Shown: positions 33,408-44,780 of the stretch, piece after piece
Layout of the letters: each line of letters opens with the position of its first letter
Numbering within the stretch: the stretch's first letter is position 1
Assembly (NCBI GenBank): GCA_016800925.1
Contig: JABCPU010000039.1
Coordinates: 62,001-126,000, forward strand
Reading direction: 5' to 3'
Source: Suillus spraguei
Lineage: Eukaryota; Basidiomycota; Agaricomycetes; Boletales; Suillaceae
Length of the DNA stretch: 64,000 nt
The notes under the pieces: model-generated
Database searches by the model: none
Told to the model about the DNA's origin: nothing
What the model saw: only the letters and a program-made list of their open reading frames with translations
Translations under genes and position numbers: made by a program

Positions 33408-34530
33408 ATGGCTTCTAGTCCAACACAGCCCGGTGAAACAGCAATCCTGACACCGATCATGACCTTGGATTGACATTAACCATTTATTATTTCGCCGGAT
33501 GGGAAAAATTAGGAGTACGGGGGCATTTCATGCATTGCCTATTTTCCCGATGGCAAGCAAATGATCAACGGATCACGCGATGAGACCATTCGGCGATGGG
33601 ACCTGCAGGAGGGTAAGGAGATTGAGGAGGCTCTAGAGGTTTGCAAGAATCGTATAGAAGTGGGGGTATCGAGGGACGGTGGGTTGTCACTGCTAGTCGT
33701 AGGCCCTCAAAACCAGTAAAGTTAAGACGGGATCGTGAGAATATTTCATTGGATCACCTGGATTGACATCTCCACGGACAGCACACACATTACTAACCGG
33801 TGCGTCAATCGATCCGGGGCAGTGCGGATATGGTACTTGGATACAGGTAAACTCATTGCTAGTCCATTCAAATCAGGCGATAATAATGTGGGCGCACTTC
33901 GACTCTCCGAAGACTCGAGGAAGCTAGTGGTGTTGGCAGATTGGGGGCGGTGCCTTCAAGTCTGGGATGTCCAAGCAGAGAAATTGGATGTACAAATATC
34001 TACTCCCGACGTTCATGCAGGGTCGACTGCGCCAGTATTCTGGACAACAAAAAATAAATTCATTGTGGCCGCATTCACCTTCACGGATGACCACGCCAGG
34101 ACGATCTATGAGTTTGACGCGTCGACGCTCAAGACTGTTGGGGCTCCTTTCACAGGGCACACTTTCAACATCAGTGGTCTAGCACTCTCATTCTTCTCGC
34201 TAGTTCTTCCTACGATTACACTATCAAGCTATGGTCCTTCGAGTCTCGCCAGCTCCTCGCTTCATTCGACGTCAAATTCCCCAGGACCATCGTCCTCTCG
34301 CTAGATTCAACTGGCTTACACGACCTTCTATGACACCAAAATCTACATATGTAACACCCCAGCCAACATCCGCACCAGCATCGGACTTGCAGAGGAACCA
34401 CAACCTAGCATATGTATTCTCCGTGTACATCTATCATTTATATGCCAAGATTCTTACAGACCAGTAAACACGAACATTCACATCGTGCTTGTTCAATACC
34501 GAACAGCATGGAAGTGGCTGCTTCTAACTG
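33408..34530 (+). pseudogene. WD40 gene, broken unit F
   Basis: Begins MASSPTQPGETAILTPIMTLD and meets a stop at once. Later pieces in shifting frames include FPDGKQM, RDETIRRWDLQEGKEIE, SGAVRIWYLDTGKLIASPF, LQVWDVQAEKLDVQIST, VFWTTKNKFIVAAFTFTDD and IYEFDASTLKTVGAPFTGH. The 3' exons are mostly deleted: homology jumps from the exon 1 end (about 34410) and a scrap of exon 2 to the final exon (AACAGCATGGAAG near 34503). Clearly inactive, and grouped with unit A by its upstream sequence. Confidence 0.8.
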
Positions 34531-35535
34531 ATTTCGAACTTGTCTACTGGTATCTCGTAATCATAATTGTTACATCGAATCCCCAAAGCGCTTGAAACGT
34601 CAGATACCGTCGATCAAGTGTTTTTTATTGCAAAGGACACTAAAAAGAGTGGGCCGCCGCGATCAGAAGGGCGGTTAGATGCGTTTCTACTTGTAGATTA
34701 ATTCCAGACTAATTCTCAGTTACTGTTCGTGAGATCTATAATATTTAAACATAAACGATATACAATGTTTTTGAACGGAACTCAGTTTTCATTATTTACC
34801 TTCCTCGTTTCATGATCTGCCTCCACGCTGTAACCTATTATTTTTATGTATTCAAAATGGATCCCGGACAACAAAAATAGTTAGACACACTAACTGCCGA
34901 TCATTGGACGCTTATCAAAGTGGCTATGGTGACTAAGCGATAGCTGTAACACAGCTCTGCGGTGACTATGTAATTGCCGTCTCTACATTCCTCAACTCCA
35001 ACTCCTCCGCATCAGCCTCAGCCCGTGCATACCGTAGCGACAGCGTCCGAAAGTCCAACTTCCTACTTCAATTATTTTTGCATCTTCGAATTGCTGGTGT
35101 CCATACTGCAAACCCCTTATAATTATGGATCTCGATTGCTTCCTGCACTTTACTCCCGCAATGCTAGCCCGTCCACATGTATTCCTGAAACAGGAGGCTC
35201 AATAATTATTGCGCCATTCCGTCATGCTGTGTTTCAGTGCGCGTCCAGCCTTGTGCCGAGCGGTGTTCGTCGTTTAATTTAATTGCGGTGTGATATACGT
35301 AGCGGCTCTAGTGCGGTAATGAGTCAATGCTATGTTTTTAGTGCTGATCCATCTCAACGTTGGCTCTGATTAGTACTCCTAGGTGAAGGTTTCGCACTAA
35401 ATAAGAGTGGGGGTGTTCAATGACGCTAGTCTCAAGATGGGCCAATCGTTTTCAAACTGCTATGCACGTTAAAGTATTATAAGGTGCTAATGGACGACAG
35501 GTAAAGCAAAAGTCCTCAGTCCATCAACTCCAGCC
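34531..35535. other. Intergenic region before the acid phosphatase pseudogene
   Basis: No gene recognised. The frame at 34974-35282 is Pro/Ser-rich at its start but shows no domain or plausible continuation. AT-rich runs occur at 34740-34860. Confidence 0.4.
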
Positions 35536-37127
35536 ATGGTCAACACCACTACCGCAGCAGGACTCATAGGTGTTGTTCTTTTGGTCCGCCACGGAGACAG
35601 CACGACATACTACCAAGACCCAAGCACGTACAACTCCACCCAAGCATACATCACCCCTCTTGGAGAGGTGAGAGATGTGCGATATAATACCGGATCTTGC
35701 TCACGAATGTTTAGCAACAAGAATATGATCTTGGGAGCTTCCTTCGTAATACATATCTCAATCCAGATTCGCCGTCTTTCATCCAGAATATCAGCACTGA
35801 CGTGGTAAACGTTGATCAGTTGGCAGTCCGCGCGGACGCTGGTGGAGGAAATGTTATCCTTAACTCCGCGTATGCTCTGCTTCAGGGTCTCTACCCATCC
35901 ACACAAAAGTCGGAGATAACTTTGGGGAATGGTACAAAGGTCGTCTCTCCTCTTGGGGGATATCAATATGTTCCAGGCAAGTCAATCACGGCTACTCATT
36001 GGTCCTCTAATTAATGTGCTGCAGTGCAATCTTTGGAGTATTGGCAAAGTCCGTCTCTAACGAGCTGGATGGATTGCGAGGTATGAAATCTATCGTATTT
36101 CTGGAGGTCACTTCATAACGTCCGGAAACCTAGTATTTCCAAAGCCACCTAAACCGACTTTACACTTCCTCTGCATTCACAAACATGTCCGCTGCTGCTG
36201 CGCCCTTCCTGACTGCGTTAAAGCCTTACTTGGGGGGTGTCAGTAACAACTTCACGAATATGGTATGTTACTTCATCGCATCTGTGAAAGCTTTTCTGAC
36301 AAAATTGTGTAGTGGAATGTAAGGGCTCACTTGAATATTTTCAGACTGAGCTCATATCGTCTCACAGATATACGACCATGTCAATGTCCAGTATACCTAT
36401 AACCAGACCTATTATGAGACCCTACCTCCCACCTTCCTCCAGCAAGCTCGCTATTATGCAATTGGCTCCAAAGCAATGTCTTCACTGATTCTGAACCTAG
36501 TAGCATCGGACAAGGTAAGTTTGCATTCAATTCAAGAAATGTGTTCCACTAATGTCGCTGCAGTTGCCATTCGCACACTCCTCCCGGAGGTCTTCTGGGC
36601 CCTGGGTAACATGACAAAGCCTTCTAACAAAGTCAAGATGAATATTCAGGAAATCGATTACAAGCCATTATCAGTCTGTTTAATGTCACCAATGCCACCC
36701 TGACTAACCCCGAGATTGCTGGTATCGGTCAGTATCAATAGCGTATGAATTCAACACTGCAGACTGATACTAACTCATAGCGAACTATGCTTCTGTCGTT
36801 GCTCTCGAGTTATCGCAGGACTCGCAGGGTCAGTACGAGGTCAGCATGAAGTTAAGAACGGTACTGAAGACAGCCAATTTCGTCAACTTGAGATGTTCGG
36901 CAATACGAGCATCACCATGAACAGTTTTATTCAAGAACTATTTGTGAGCTGCTCTTTACAGCACGTATGATTTCTTGCTCACAGATTTATTCATTTAGTC
37001 CACTACGATCAACTCTACTAATAACTGGTGCTTCTCCTGTAATCAGACTGTCCTGCGCGGATGCTCTGTCTTCAACTTTAGTAACGACCCCTTCTTGGAT
37101 GGCTATGGTACGGGCTATTCGCGCTAG
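35536..37127 (+). pseudogene. Histidine acid phosphatase family gene, broken
   Basis: Members hydrolyse phosphate esters using an RHGxRxP motif; many are secreted or vacuolar. Here the motif reads VVLLVRHGDSTTYYQ (35587-35601 encodes RHGDS), with Ser in place of the second Arg. Further recognisable exons: YLNPDSPSFIQNIST, DQLAVRADAGGGNVILNSA, EYWQSPSLTSWMDC, YNQTYYETLPPTFLQQA, LLPEVFWALGNMTKPSNK, SLFNVTNATLTNPEIAGI and INSTNNWCFSCNQTVLRGCS. Frame breaks occur near 36550, 36670 and 36860 (about one base each), and the C-terminal region seen in relatives is cut short at a stop near 37127. One intron (from about 35979) seems to use a GC donor. Multiple independent lesions make this a pseudogene. 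Confidence 0.82.
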
Positions 37128-37920
37128 ACTATGTGTATCCTTATATTTCTGTAATGTAATATTGTCTAATTGTTTCGAACAATCTATTGTTAACTGGAGT
37201 TGACGTCGGTGAGCGAGTTGGTAGGCAATGCAATTTCCTTTGCCCTTCTCATTTCGATGACGAATGACTCTCTTGAAAAGAACGTCAGCGGGTTGGATTG
37301 TGCTACAGAGTGCTCTGTAGCACTCTGTAGTGAATTACGTTCCTGATGCAGTGCACTTATTCGATTTACGAAGGTAGATTTATGGGGAGTGCTACCTGCT
37401 GCGCGCAAGTATTTCAAACGACCTCACTCTATGTTTCGTGTGACATCAGTCTTCAGAACCACCATTAACGTACGCGCTAGTCCGCGTTCCAGTAATCTAT
37501 ATCGTTAGTATGCACCTACGCGCTACAGTTAAACCAAGTCATCTCATCTTCGAAGGGCTGCGCGTCTAAAACGGCGGGCGGGAACGGCGGACTGATGAGG
37601 TACGCCTCATCTCAGGGCATTCGCGAGCTCAGAGATGCCCCCATAAAGCTATAGGCATTCGAGTCCCGCTGGTCGATGGAGTTTGATTGCGGTGAGCTAT
37701 TTGCCTTTTTTTGCATCCCAGATTTTGATTCCATCGCGTCCGTACTCGCTTCTCCCTGCCAAGTGGCGCGAGGCTGGCACGAATTATACAGTGACCATCG
37801 TGCTTATCTTAAGGGTGTAATAATGTCCAAAGTTCTCTGTGTACACGTAAAGGTATAGTAAGACGCCATCGTTTCATGAAATAGGTAGCCAACGTCTGTC
37901 TGTTTAAGTAGCAAAGTTGC
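37128..37920. other. Intergenic region with a perfect hairpin and a WD40 scrap
   Basis: Contains a perfect 12-base inverted repeat with four-base loop at 37303-37330. About 37630-37670 matches the late WD40 exon (CCATAAAGCTAT, GGCATTCGAGTCCCGCT), a small fragment of a further WD40 copy. No gene is seen. Confidence 0.5.
37303..37330. repeat. Perfect inverted repeat (12-base arms, 4-base loop)
   Basis: Left arm CTACAGAGTGCT, loop CTGT, right arm AGCACTCTGTAG. The arms are exactly complementary. Position downstream of a broken gene gives no clear function; it may be the footprint of a small element. Confidence 0.8.
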
Positions 37921-39088
37921 CTATGAATCTTCTACTATATCCACATCGAATTCAGGATCTGCAACTAATTCGAGGGAAGGCATAATGGTACCATATTCTG
38001 CTCGTTGCCAAGCTGCTGAAAATACCTCCCTGCCGAAAATCAGGCTCTCCAGGGGATAATTTGACCGCCTCAAAAATTCCATAAACTCTTCATGTGGCCA
38101 CGCCCCCATACGGTGAGCTTCAATGACACGAAGGTTGGGCAGTGTGACATCCTTGAATAGGCCAAGTTCGCCGTCGATGTACCAAGTCCAATCGCCATAT
38201 AGGCATAAGGATCGAAGGTTGGAGTGCGTGATTGATTCCGGAAACTCAATCGGGTCGAATATTCCATTTAGCACCAAGGAAGAGAGATTGGGACATATTC
38301 GGAGTACGCGGAGGAATGAATCTAGTCCAAGTACGCCGATCTCTACATGTGTGAGACCGGCCCATGCGGAATTAGCGAAGACGTCTAAATTCTCGGGGTA
38401 GTACGACAGAGTCATCATGTTAACCCTGCGTAGATTAACCGGCAATTTCAAGAGAGAGCGGTCAATCTCCTCATGCATGGGATAAACAGTTCCATGGAAG
38501 GATTCGATGGTAAGCTCCTTGAGTGCGCGAAAGTTTTCCATCGTGAAGGGCTCGTTGCCAGGCAAAAAATCAAGCAGAGAGACGAGATTTTCGGAATATA
38601 TGGCTGGAGCAGGCTTCGTAGCTCCTTCCAGTTAGTGCGGGTCTCAAGTCTCAATGAGAGCGGATATCCTTTCGATCGCTCGAGCCAGGATTCGTAGCAG
38701 AAAACTCGCTTCTGCTCCCAGTGAGAGTCGAACCTCAGATACGGCCTGCACCATAACATGGGCAAGCCCACAGCAACCTCCCTCCATCGACGACATATTG
38801 TGGTCAATAGCATGGGAGCTAGACTTGATGTAGGCCACAAATGCTCATCTTCTGGTAGACAGTATAGGAATATTTCTATTTCTGAGAGGATTTCAGTTGG
38901 CAAGTGCGAAATAGTAGTCGATTCCTTGCGCGAACTGTTGAACTGAACAACATCGGCCTGTTGAAGTAAATGTTTATTATTATATTTAGGTGCTAGCACT
39001 CTCAAAACCAAGCACTTACAGGTTTCCGCAGGCCATCAGTGGTAGCTGAGACCGATTGTGAATCAATATTCGAGTTGAAAGTCTGCAT
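37921..39088 (-). pseudogene. F-box gene copy 3, frameshifted
   Basis: Same gene plan as the intact copy 2. Exon 1 (39088-39020) encodes MQTFNSNIDSQSVSATTDG; the intron runs 39019-38958; exon 2 starts at 38957 and contains the F-box STTISHLPTEILSEI, with two extra codons before FLYCLP, then TICRRWREVAVGLPMLW. One base is missing relative to copy 2 near 38580, where ISSLCLIFC replaces ISSLAVDFC. After it the frame moves to GNEPFTMENFRALKELT and continues through LLKLPVNLRRVNMMTL to the stop at 37921. Unlike copy 2 it has a single short 5' exon, not two. Divergence from copies 1 and 2 is much larger, so this is the oldest of the three. The frameshift could be a sequencing error, but the WD40 partner next to it is also lost. 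Confidence 0.78.
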
Positions 39089-39540
39089 GTTAACGCAAAG
39101 GAGGTCAAGATGTTGAGATGGAAATTTGAAGGAGGAAATATTTCTACCATTCCGTTAACCGTCGCATCTCTATTTAAATTCAACACTTCGCAGACTCAGA
39201 GTCCACAACCAACATACCTAGCTATTGTATTAGGTAAAACACCTCATTCACAACTAGACCGGCATTGTTGCAAAGGTAGTCAGTGTGGGTGCGTGTGGAA
39301 CTGTAGAAGGGTGATCTCACTCAATGGCTTCAGCACCATAGGCCATTCAAGACCTGTTATGCCTTATCACATATGTACACTCACAACTGAAGGTCATAGA
39401 TCGATTGAGCTGTGACCTTGATTTTCCTGATAAGTAGTAGTCTTTTTGATATTTATGTAACAGACAAGAAGCTTCCCACGAAAATCTTGATTGGCAACCT
39501 CTTCAGCCATTCTGAAGGCCGACTCCCTTTTCGTCAACCA
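39089..39540. repeat. F-box copy 3 upstream region and orphan WD40 spacer
   Basis: Bases 39090-39250 match the upstream region of F-box copy 2. Bases 39250-39540 match the WD40 spacer (GTCAGTGTGGG, CATTCAAGACCT, AACTGAAGGTCATAGA, TTTTCCT followed by AAGTAGTA). The WD40 leader and gene that should follow are absent, so this is a module that lost its WD40 half. Confidence 0.65.
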
Positions 39541-40750
39541 TTATTTGACCATTATCACCGTGACATTGTTAGTACCCACCTGAACTTCGATACAGTCATG
39601 CTAACGTTGACACATCACGGTCATTGCATTCCGATATAAGGTAGAAATCATAAAATATCTTAAAATATTTCACGCTCCTCAACCATTTTGGCCATGTTCA
39701 GTTCTTCCTGGGATTGAAGTTTCCGAGTCAGCTGCTGATGTGTGGTTTGAAGAGGACAAGCTAATTTATGTTCATACCAAGGATCGGCAGAAGGTCAGTT
39801 TTTTTCCCCCAACCTCATGTTTACAGTCGCAACCAAAGTGCGTAGACGTGCCGCAAAAATTTCGCTACATATGCATCTCGCTCAATGGTGTCGAGCTCGT
39901 GAATCGCCCTTGTTTGCTCCTCAAATTGGGGCGCATTGGGACGTATATACCTCTCACAGATGTTCGCGTCGATCTTCTCGAGCTATCTGATTTCGCATTG
40001 GAGTGTTTTTCAAATTTTCATTGAGGATTCTCCGCTGGATTCTCTTGGTTTATGTTAGCCTCGCTGTGTGATCATTTTATTGTGTGGCACCCCCTTACCG
40101 AACGTTGTGCCGATACATTCTTGATTTGCAACGCCACGGAGGATATGGGAAAGGATTGGGATCAGACGGTTTTGTTTCAGGTCTGTTTATGGACGATGGA
40201 TAGTTGATGCCGTTCTCACATGCTATTCCGTTTCTGTCCACAGCCCTGCACAATACACAATGTTATGTATTCCTCCTATCTCGACAGCTTCATCGATTGC
40301 ATGATGGATTTAGCGTAGCGTGTCTTCGTCACAGTAGCACTACCCACCGCTGTATTGTTGTCATTTTTATGACATGACAACCCAATACCAGGTCAGGAGG
40401 TGGCGAATTGTGCATCAGGCAATCAGTTCCTGGAATGAGAGTTTGAGCAGGATGAGGAGAGCGGCGTATGCTGCATGGAATTAAGCCTCGAACGTTGAGA
40501 GGCAGTCCTGGGAGATGTGAGTTGATTACTACTATTATTTTGTTGCATTCTCCTTCATTTCTGACTTTCTGATGACATGCAAGTGGGCAGCGACTTGAGA
40601 CTCGGCAGACCGGCTGCGCTAATTGAGAACACCATCATTAGATATCAATGTCTGATGGCATGAGCCTGTGCAACCTCAAGGCTTCCTGTTGTCGTAAGAG
40701 TAACGCTCAGGCGGCCCATCCTCCTGGTCTTCTCTCCCAGTCTCTCTCAT
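39541..40750. other. Unassigned stretch with one unidentified open frame
   Basis: An open frame at 39740-40024 encodes 94 residues beginning MWFEEDKLIYVHTKDRQK. It is preceded in another frame by FWPCSVLPGIEVSESAADV, which reads on into it and suggests the remains of a longer gene. I do not recognise the family. The rest of the stretch shows no feature. Confidence 0.3.
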
Positions 40751-40759
40751 TTCTGTTTG

Positions 40760-42185
40760 TATTCTGGGTATAGCCTCGTCAGAAATCATGGACAGCCCGG
40801 GATTGACTTCACCTTTGGTCAACGCTGGTCCCTAATGACAGTTCTGTATCTCGGCGTATGTAGCTTTTCTGTCACGTTTACTGTATCGTGCTGACTTGAA
40901 AATATCCTTGTAGGTGCGCAACCTTGAAATCTCATATGTTGGGTATGTTCGGAAGGCTAAACAATCAGTGTTGTGCTAATCATCTAGATCTCATAATCAG
41001 CTTGAGCATCCTAAGCATGTCTCGGTATACTCGCTATCTTCACTTCCTCTAACCCACAGCATACAGTCAGTATTCCGACAATCTCGCTGACAGGTACAGT
41101 GAGTATTCTGCACAGATACCTACTATTCTCCTCCAATTAACTGAGGTGCCATATAGGAGTGGGTGTGATTTTTTTCACCAACTTCTTGGTTCACCAACGA
41201 TTGCCACACTATACGGCCACAGATGTGAGTCTGTTTGGATGCTACGCGAGGCTGATCACTGACTGGATTCTTCAGGCTATATTATGTTCGTCGTACAGGA
41301 TTGGATAAGTGTTGTGGTATTTGCAATGCTGTCGGGTGAGCTTGGCACTTGCGAAACTTCAGTAATATTGACCAGACTGACACATCCTGCAAGTCATCAT
41401 GATCACTCGACTATACGCCATGTATCAACGATCCAGATATTTCTCATTGTCATCTTTCTAGCTAACATCATTTTCGATGGAGTGGCAGCCGTAATGGCAA
41501 CAGTGTATGCTTCAGCGGGTACGCTTAATTGTTAATCACAAAAATGTACATGGCTCATTGATGAATACCAGACGAACTCATTTTCTCCGGCACCTATCAG
41601 TGCATGTTTAACTATGCAAAAGATATTCTACTCCTGGATTGCATTTATTGGATACTCGAGACTATGTGGGAGGTCCTCGCATTGTGTCTCGTGGTCTGGA
41701 TTGCGGTAAAACACTTTCGTGAACTGCGACAACATCGGGAGGGAAGGATTATCGGGGACTGTTTCATAGTGTTGACTAAAACTCACATGTTTTACTTTGT
41801 GAGGTAAGCTCGCATTGTGATTATTGTTCCCTGTTTTCCACTGAAGTCTTGGACATGGTAGCTTTGTTGCTGCTTCTTGCTTCTAGCTCATTATTCAATT
41901 CCCTCCAATATTCTCGGAGGTATGTATGTCAATATTTTACTTACCTCTGCATGTGGCGACCACGGTTCATCATTTCTATAGGATCAATCTTCCATAGAAA
42001 CTCAGATTAACGAAGGCTTGCTTCAGATTTGTCTGGTCGTGCAGATGTTTGTACTAGGACCACGCCTGATCCTTGGTGTTAGAGAATATCACGCTAAGCT
42101 TGTGGCCGACTCCGACACGGCAACTGGCATGACCTCCATCGCTTTCCAGAAGCGCGTGCATATATCGACTGGAAACGGTGTATAG
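40760..42185 (+). pseudogene. DUF6533-type seven-helix membrane protein, broken
   Basis: Agaricomycetes carry many such putative multi-helix membrane proteins of unknown function. Readable parts: FTFGQRWSLMTVLYLG (about 40808), QDWISVVVFAMLS, VIMITRLYAMYQRSR, IFLIVIFLANIIFDGVAAVM, FSGTYQCMFNYAKDILLLD, VLALCLVVWIAVKHFREL, FVAASCF, LIIQFPPIFSE and the family-typical end LGPRLILGVREYHAKLVADS. Defects: a frame loss after YQRSR (about 41435) and an in-frame TAG at about 41884 where relatives encode Gln in CFQLI. No clear N-terminal exon is found. The 3' end is intact to the stop at 42183-42185. Confidence 0.75.
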
Positions 42186-43068
42186 CATGTGAGATGTTAA
42201 TGGTCACTCTGGTTGTCAGCAGGGGGCAGGAATTTTTTGTCTCCCTTCCAAGCCTCGTTACATTTCAAGGAGTCATAGGTCCGGTCAATATTTTCGTCAT
42301 GGTATTTATTCGAATCATTTGTGCTATTGGTGTCGTAGCTGCATTGCAGTCTATATATATAGGTACTATCCACGTCTGTGCACCCATGGGGCATGAAACA
42401 GTATGACAGTGCATGCGTGTGCAACTTGAAGCCATTTGGCGTGAGTTAGGAATAGGTGGTTGAATGTTGAATCTCAGATGATGGTATAGTACATAAATAA
42501 TTTTGTCATGGACGGCCGATACAGAACACTGGAGGCTCACTGGATAGGCAAATCGCGGGTTTTGATGATCACAGGGCGAAGCTCTATGCATAACCTCATT
42601 TACATTTATTGCATACTCATACTTTATATCAATGCGCACTATATACTTATAACTGTCAATTAATTTGTATCGGAAGTCACGCAAATTGCGGGACATACGT
42701 TTGGTATGCGTGCACCAGTGGTTGTCCTCTTACAACTAGGATTGCCATTGCTCACATTATATCCAAGGTGTCTGGTTTATATCCGGCTTCTAATCCATTT
42801 CTTCAGCGAGCGTACGTCTGATCATTTAGCGCCCAGATCCATTTCGATTGTTGCGTAAATCGAAACACAACTGGGCGCTAAAACTGTTGGGAATTATAGC
42901 TAGTGGAAGTTTCGATTTATCAGATTTTTTATCGGTTCAGGTAAAACCACCAGTTCCTTTTGAGGGGCAATACCATATCCTTGCAAAATTCGTTCCTTCA
43001 ATACACAACTTAACAGGACTAGAGTGACACATAGCTTCCGTCTTAACTGCTAATCGTACAGCGTCCCA
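42186..43068. other. Intergenic region with a large palindrome
   Basis: No gene recognised; open frames on both strands between 42194 and 42821 are AT-rich and without domain. Contains the inverted repeat at 42825-42882. Confidence 0.4.
42825..42882. repeat. Interrupted 58-base palindrome
   Basis: Outer arms TTTAGCGCCCAG and CTGGGCGCTAAA (12 bases, perfect) and inner arms TTTCGATT and AATCGAAA (8 bases, perfect) are separated by short unpaired spacers of five bases on each side and a small central loop. It could be the remnant of a miniature inverted-repeat element or a structured site. Confidence 0.8.
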
Positions 43069-44425
43069 TCAATCACTGACTTTAACTACGAGTTTTCCTG
43101 TAGTTTTTCCACCCGTCAGGTCGATTTGTGCCTGTCTTACCCCTTCCGTAGTGAACGGGTATTCCTTGAAGATCTGTGTCTTTAAGGTGCCGTTGGCAAG
43201 AAGAGAGAACAGGGCATTTCCGTAGTGGAGCGTTTCTGCTGGGGTGTATGTGTAGTTGTTCATGCTAGAATACCTAACCGTTAGCATAGAACTGAATGAT
43301 GCAGTAGTTAAACGTACGTAGGCCGGAGAAGCTTCACGTTCTTTTGCGCGAGCTTGATGGGAGGGAATGGTGGAACGGCCCCCGAAGCATTACCAACTGA
43401 CACAAGGGTGCCTTTCCGCCTGATCATTACGAGGTCGGATTCGAACCTGCACCAAAGTTCAAGCCAACGCGGTAAGACGAGCCACAGGTTTGATTCTTAC
43501 GTGTCTTTACCCACACCATCAAAGATTGCATGAACGCCCTCCCCATTTGTGAGTTCCAAGACACGTGCAACCGTGTCCTCGCTCTTATACAAGATCACAT
43601 GGTCTGTCCCGTTAGCTTTCGCAAGGGCGGCCTTTTCTCGCGTCGAGGTCGTTCCTATCACAGTTGCTCCTCGCGACTTAGCCAGCTGGGTCATCAGCAG
43701 TCCAAGACCACCTGCTACAGTATGAATGAGGATGATATCACCCTTTTGCACATTGTATGCTTCTTCCATGAAGGAAATAGCCGTCAAGCCTTGCACAAGG
43801 GCCGAGACGGCCGTCAATGACGACACCGACTCAGGAACCACATATACCGTTTTCCAAGGTGCAGAAGCATATTCCGCATGCGAACCCAGACAATCCTGAA
43901 GGCTCATAAGTCACTGTAGGGAAATGTATAGACAGCACACCGTACGACTGCGACGCGGGAACCTTCCTTGTACCCGCGCTTCTTGTAATCCGGGTCGTTC
44001 AAAACGGACTCGTCTGTAGGAAGTCCGACGACTACACCGCTGGCTTCCTTCCCAATCACGAATGGGAATCCAGAGGCTGCGTATATTCCTTCTCTGTCAC
44101 ACGCTTAACTCCTTGAGATACTTTGGGCGTTTAAAAACTTGCCTGTAGTATGTGTCGATAAAATTGACGCCAAGATATTGGATCTAGAGTCAGCGCAACA
44201 TAGATTAAGTGTTACGCTTGCATAGAAACTTGGCAATGGCACTACCTTTACGACCAGGTGACTTGGGTCTACTTTCGGGAAAGGGATTTCGCGTTTCTCG
44301 ACAACCTCGGGTCCCCCCGTCTTTGAGATCGTGATGGCTTGAATTGTTGATGGATAGGACATTTTTGGGGTTGCAGTGGAGAATTGGCGAGCGAGAGCGG
44401 AAAGTCGGCGAGTTAAACTTATCAT
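43069..44425 (-). CDS. NADPH:quinone oxidoreductase (zeta-crystallin/Zta1 type MDR), probably mitochondrial
   Basis: A zinc-free medium-chain reductase of about 365 residues that reduces quinones with NADPH. Exons on the minus strand: 44425-44246, 44183-44143, 44093-43946, 43895-43501, 43446-43318 and 43273-43069. The N-terminus MISLTRRLSALARQFSTATP is basic and Ser/Thr-rich, like a mitochondrial presequence. Family motifs: YLGVNFIDTYYREGIYAASG, FPFVIGKEASGVVVGLPTD, GSHAEYASAPWKTVYVVPE, the nucleotide-binding HTVAGGLGLLMTQLAKSRGA, VIGTTSTREKAALAKANGTD, IFDGVGKDT and GGKTTGKLVVKVSD at the end. The second intron appears to use a GC donor. The exon 3 to 4 junction (43945-43896) is the least certain, because the first AG would bring in a stop. 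Confidence 0.88.
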
Positions 44426-44780
44426 GCACCTACAAGGATGCGATACAAATCGATTCCTGTGGGTAGATAAGAGTTACCCTCGTGATGTCATCAGCACAAG
44501 TTAGTCAGCGTCTGGTAATTGATTGCGACATTCTGATCATGAGATAGGTGGAATGCGGAACGCCGTGGTTGTTCTTCCCAAGTAAAAGTTGAGTGAAAGA
44601 GAGAAGATTCGATAGAGAACATGTAAACTATTGACACCGCGGGTATTGGACGACATCCGGCGGCAAATACATTTACAGGTTTATGGTATAATGTACGAAC
44701 CGATGCATATCACTGATCGCATCATGTATTTTAACGAGCTGCCACGTAGTGGTGGAGTAAAGATTGAGACGAATGGATAA
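44426..44780. other. Region between tyrosine phosphatase and quinone reductase genes
   Basis: Both neighbours read on the minus strand, so this holds the promoter of the reductase and the 3' region of the phosphatase. No gene seen. Confidence 0.4.

Noticed and set aside
34974..35282. 102-residue Pro/Ser-rich open frame
   Set aside because: No recognisable domain, splice sites or paralogue; composition alone is not enough.
42265..42696. 143-residue minus-strand open frame
   Set aside because: Downstream of a broken gene, AT-rich, no domain; most likely chance.
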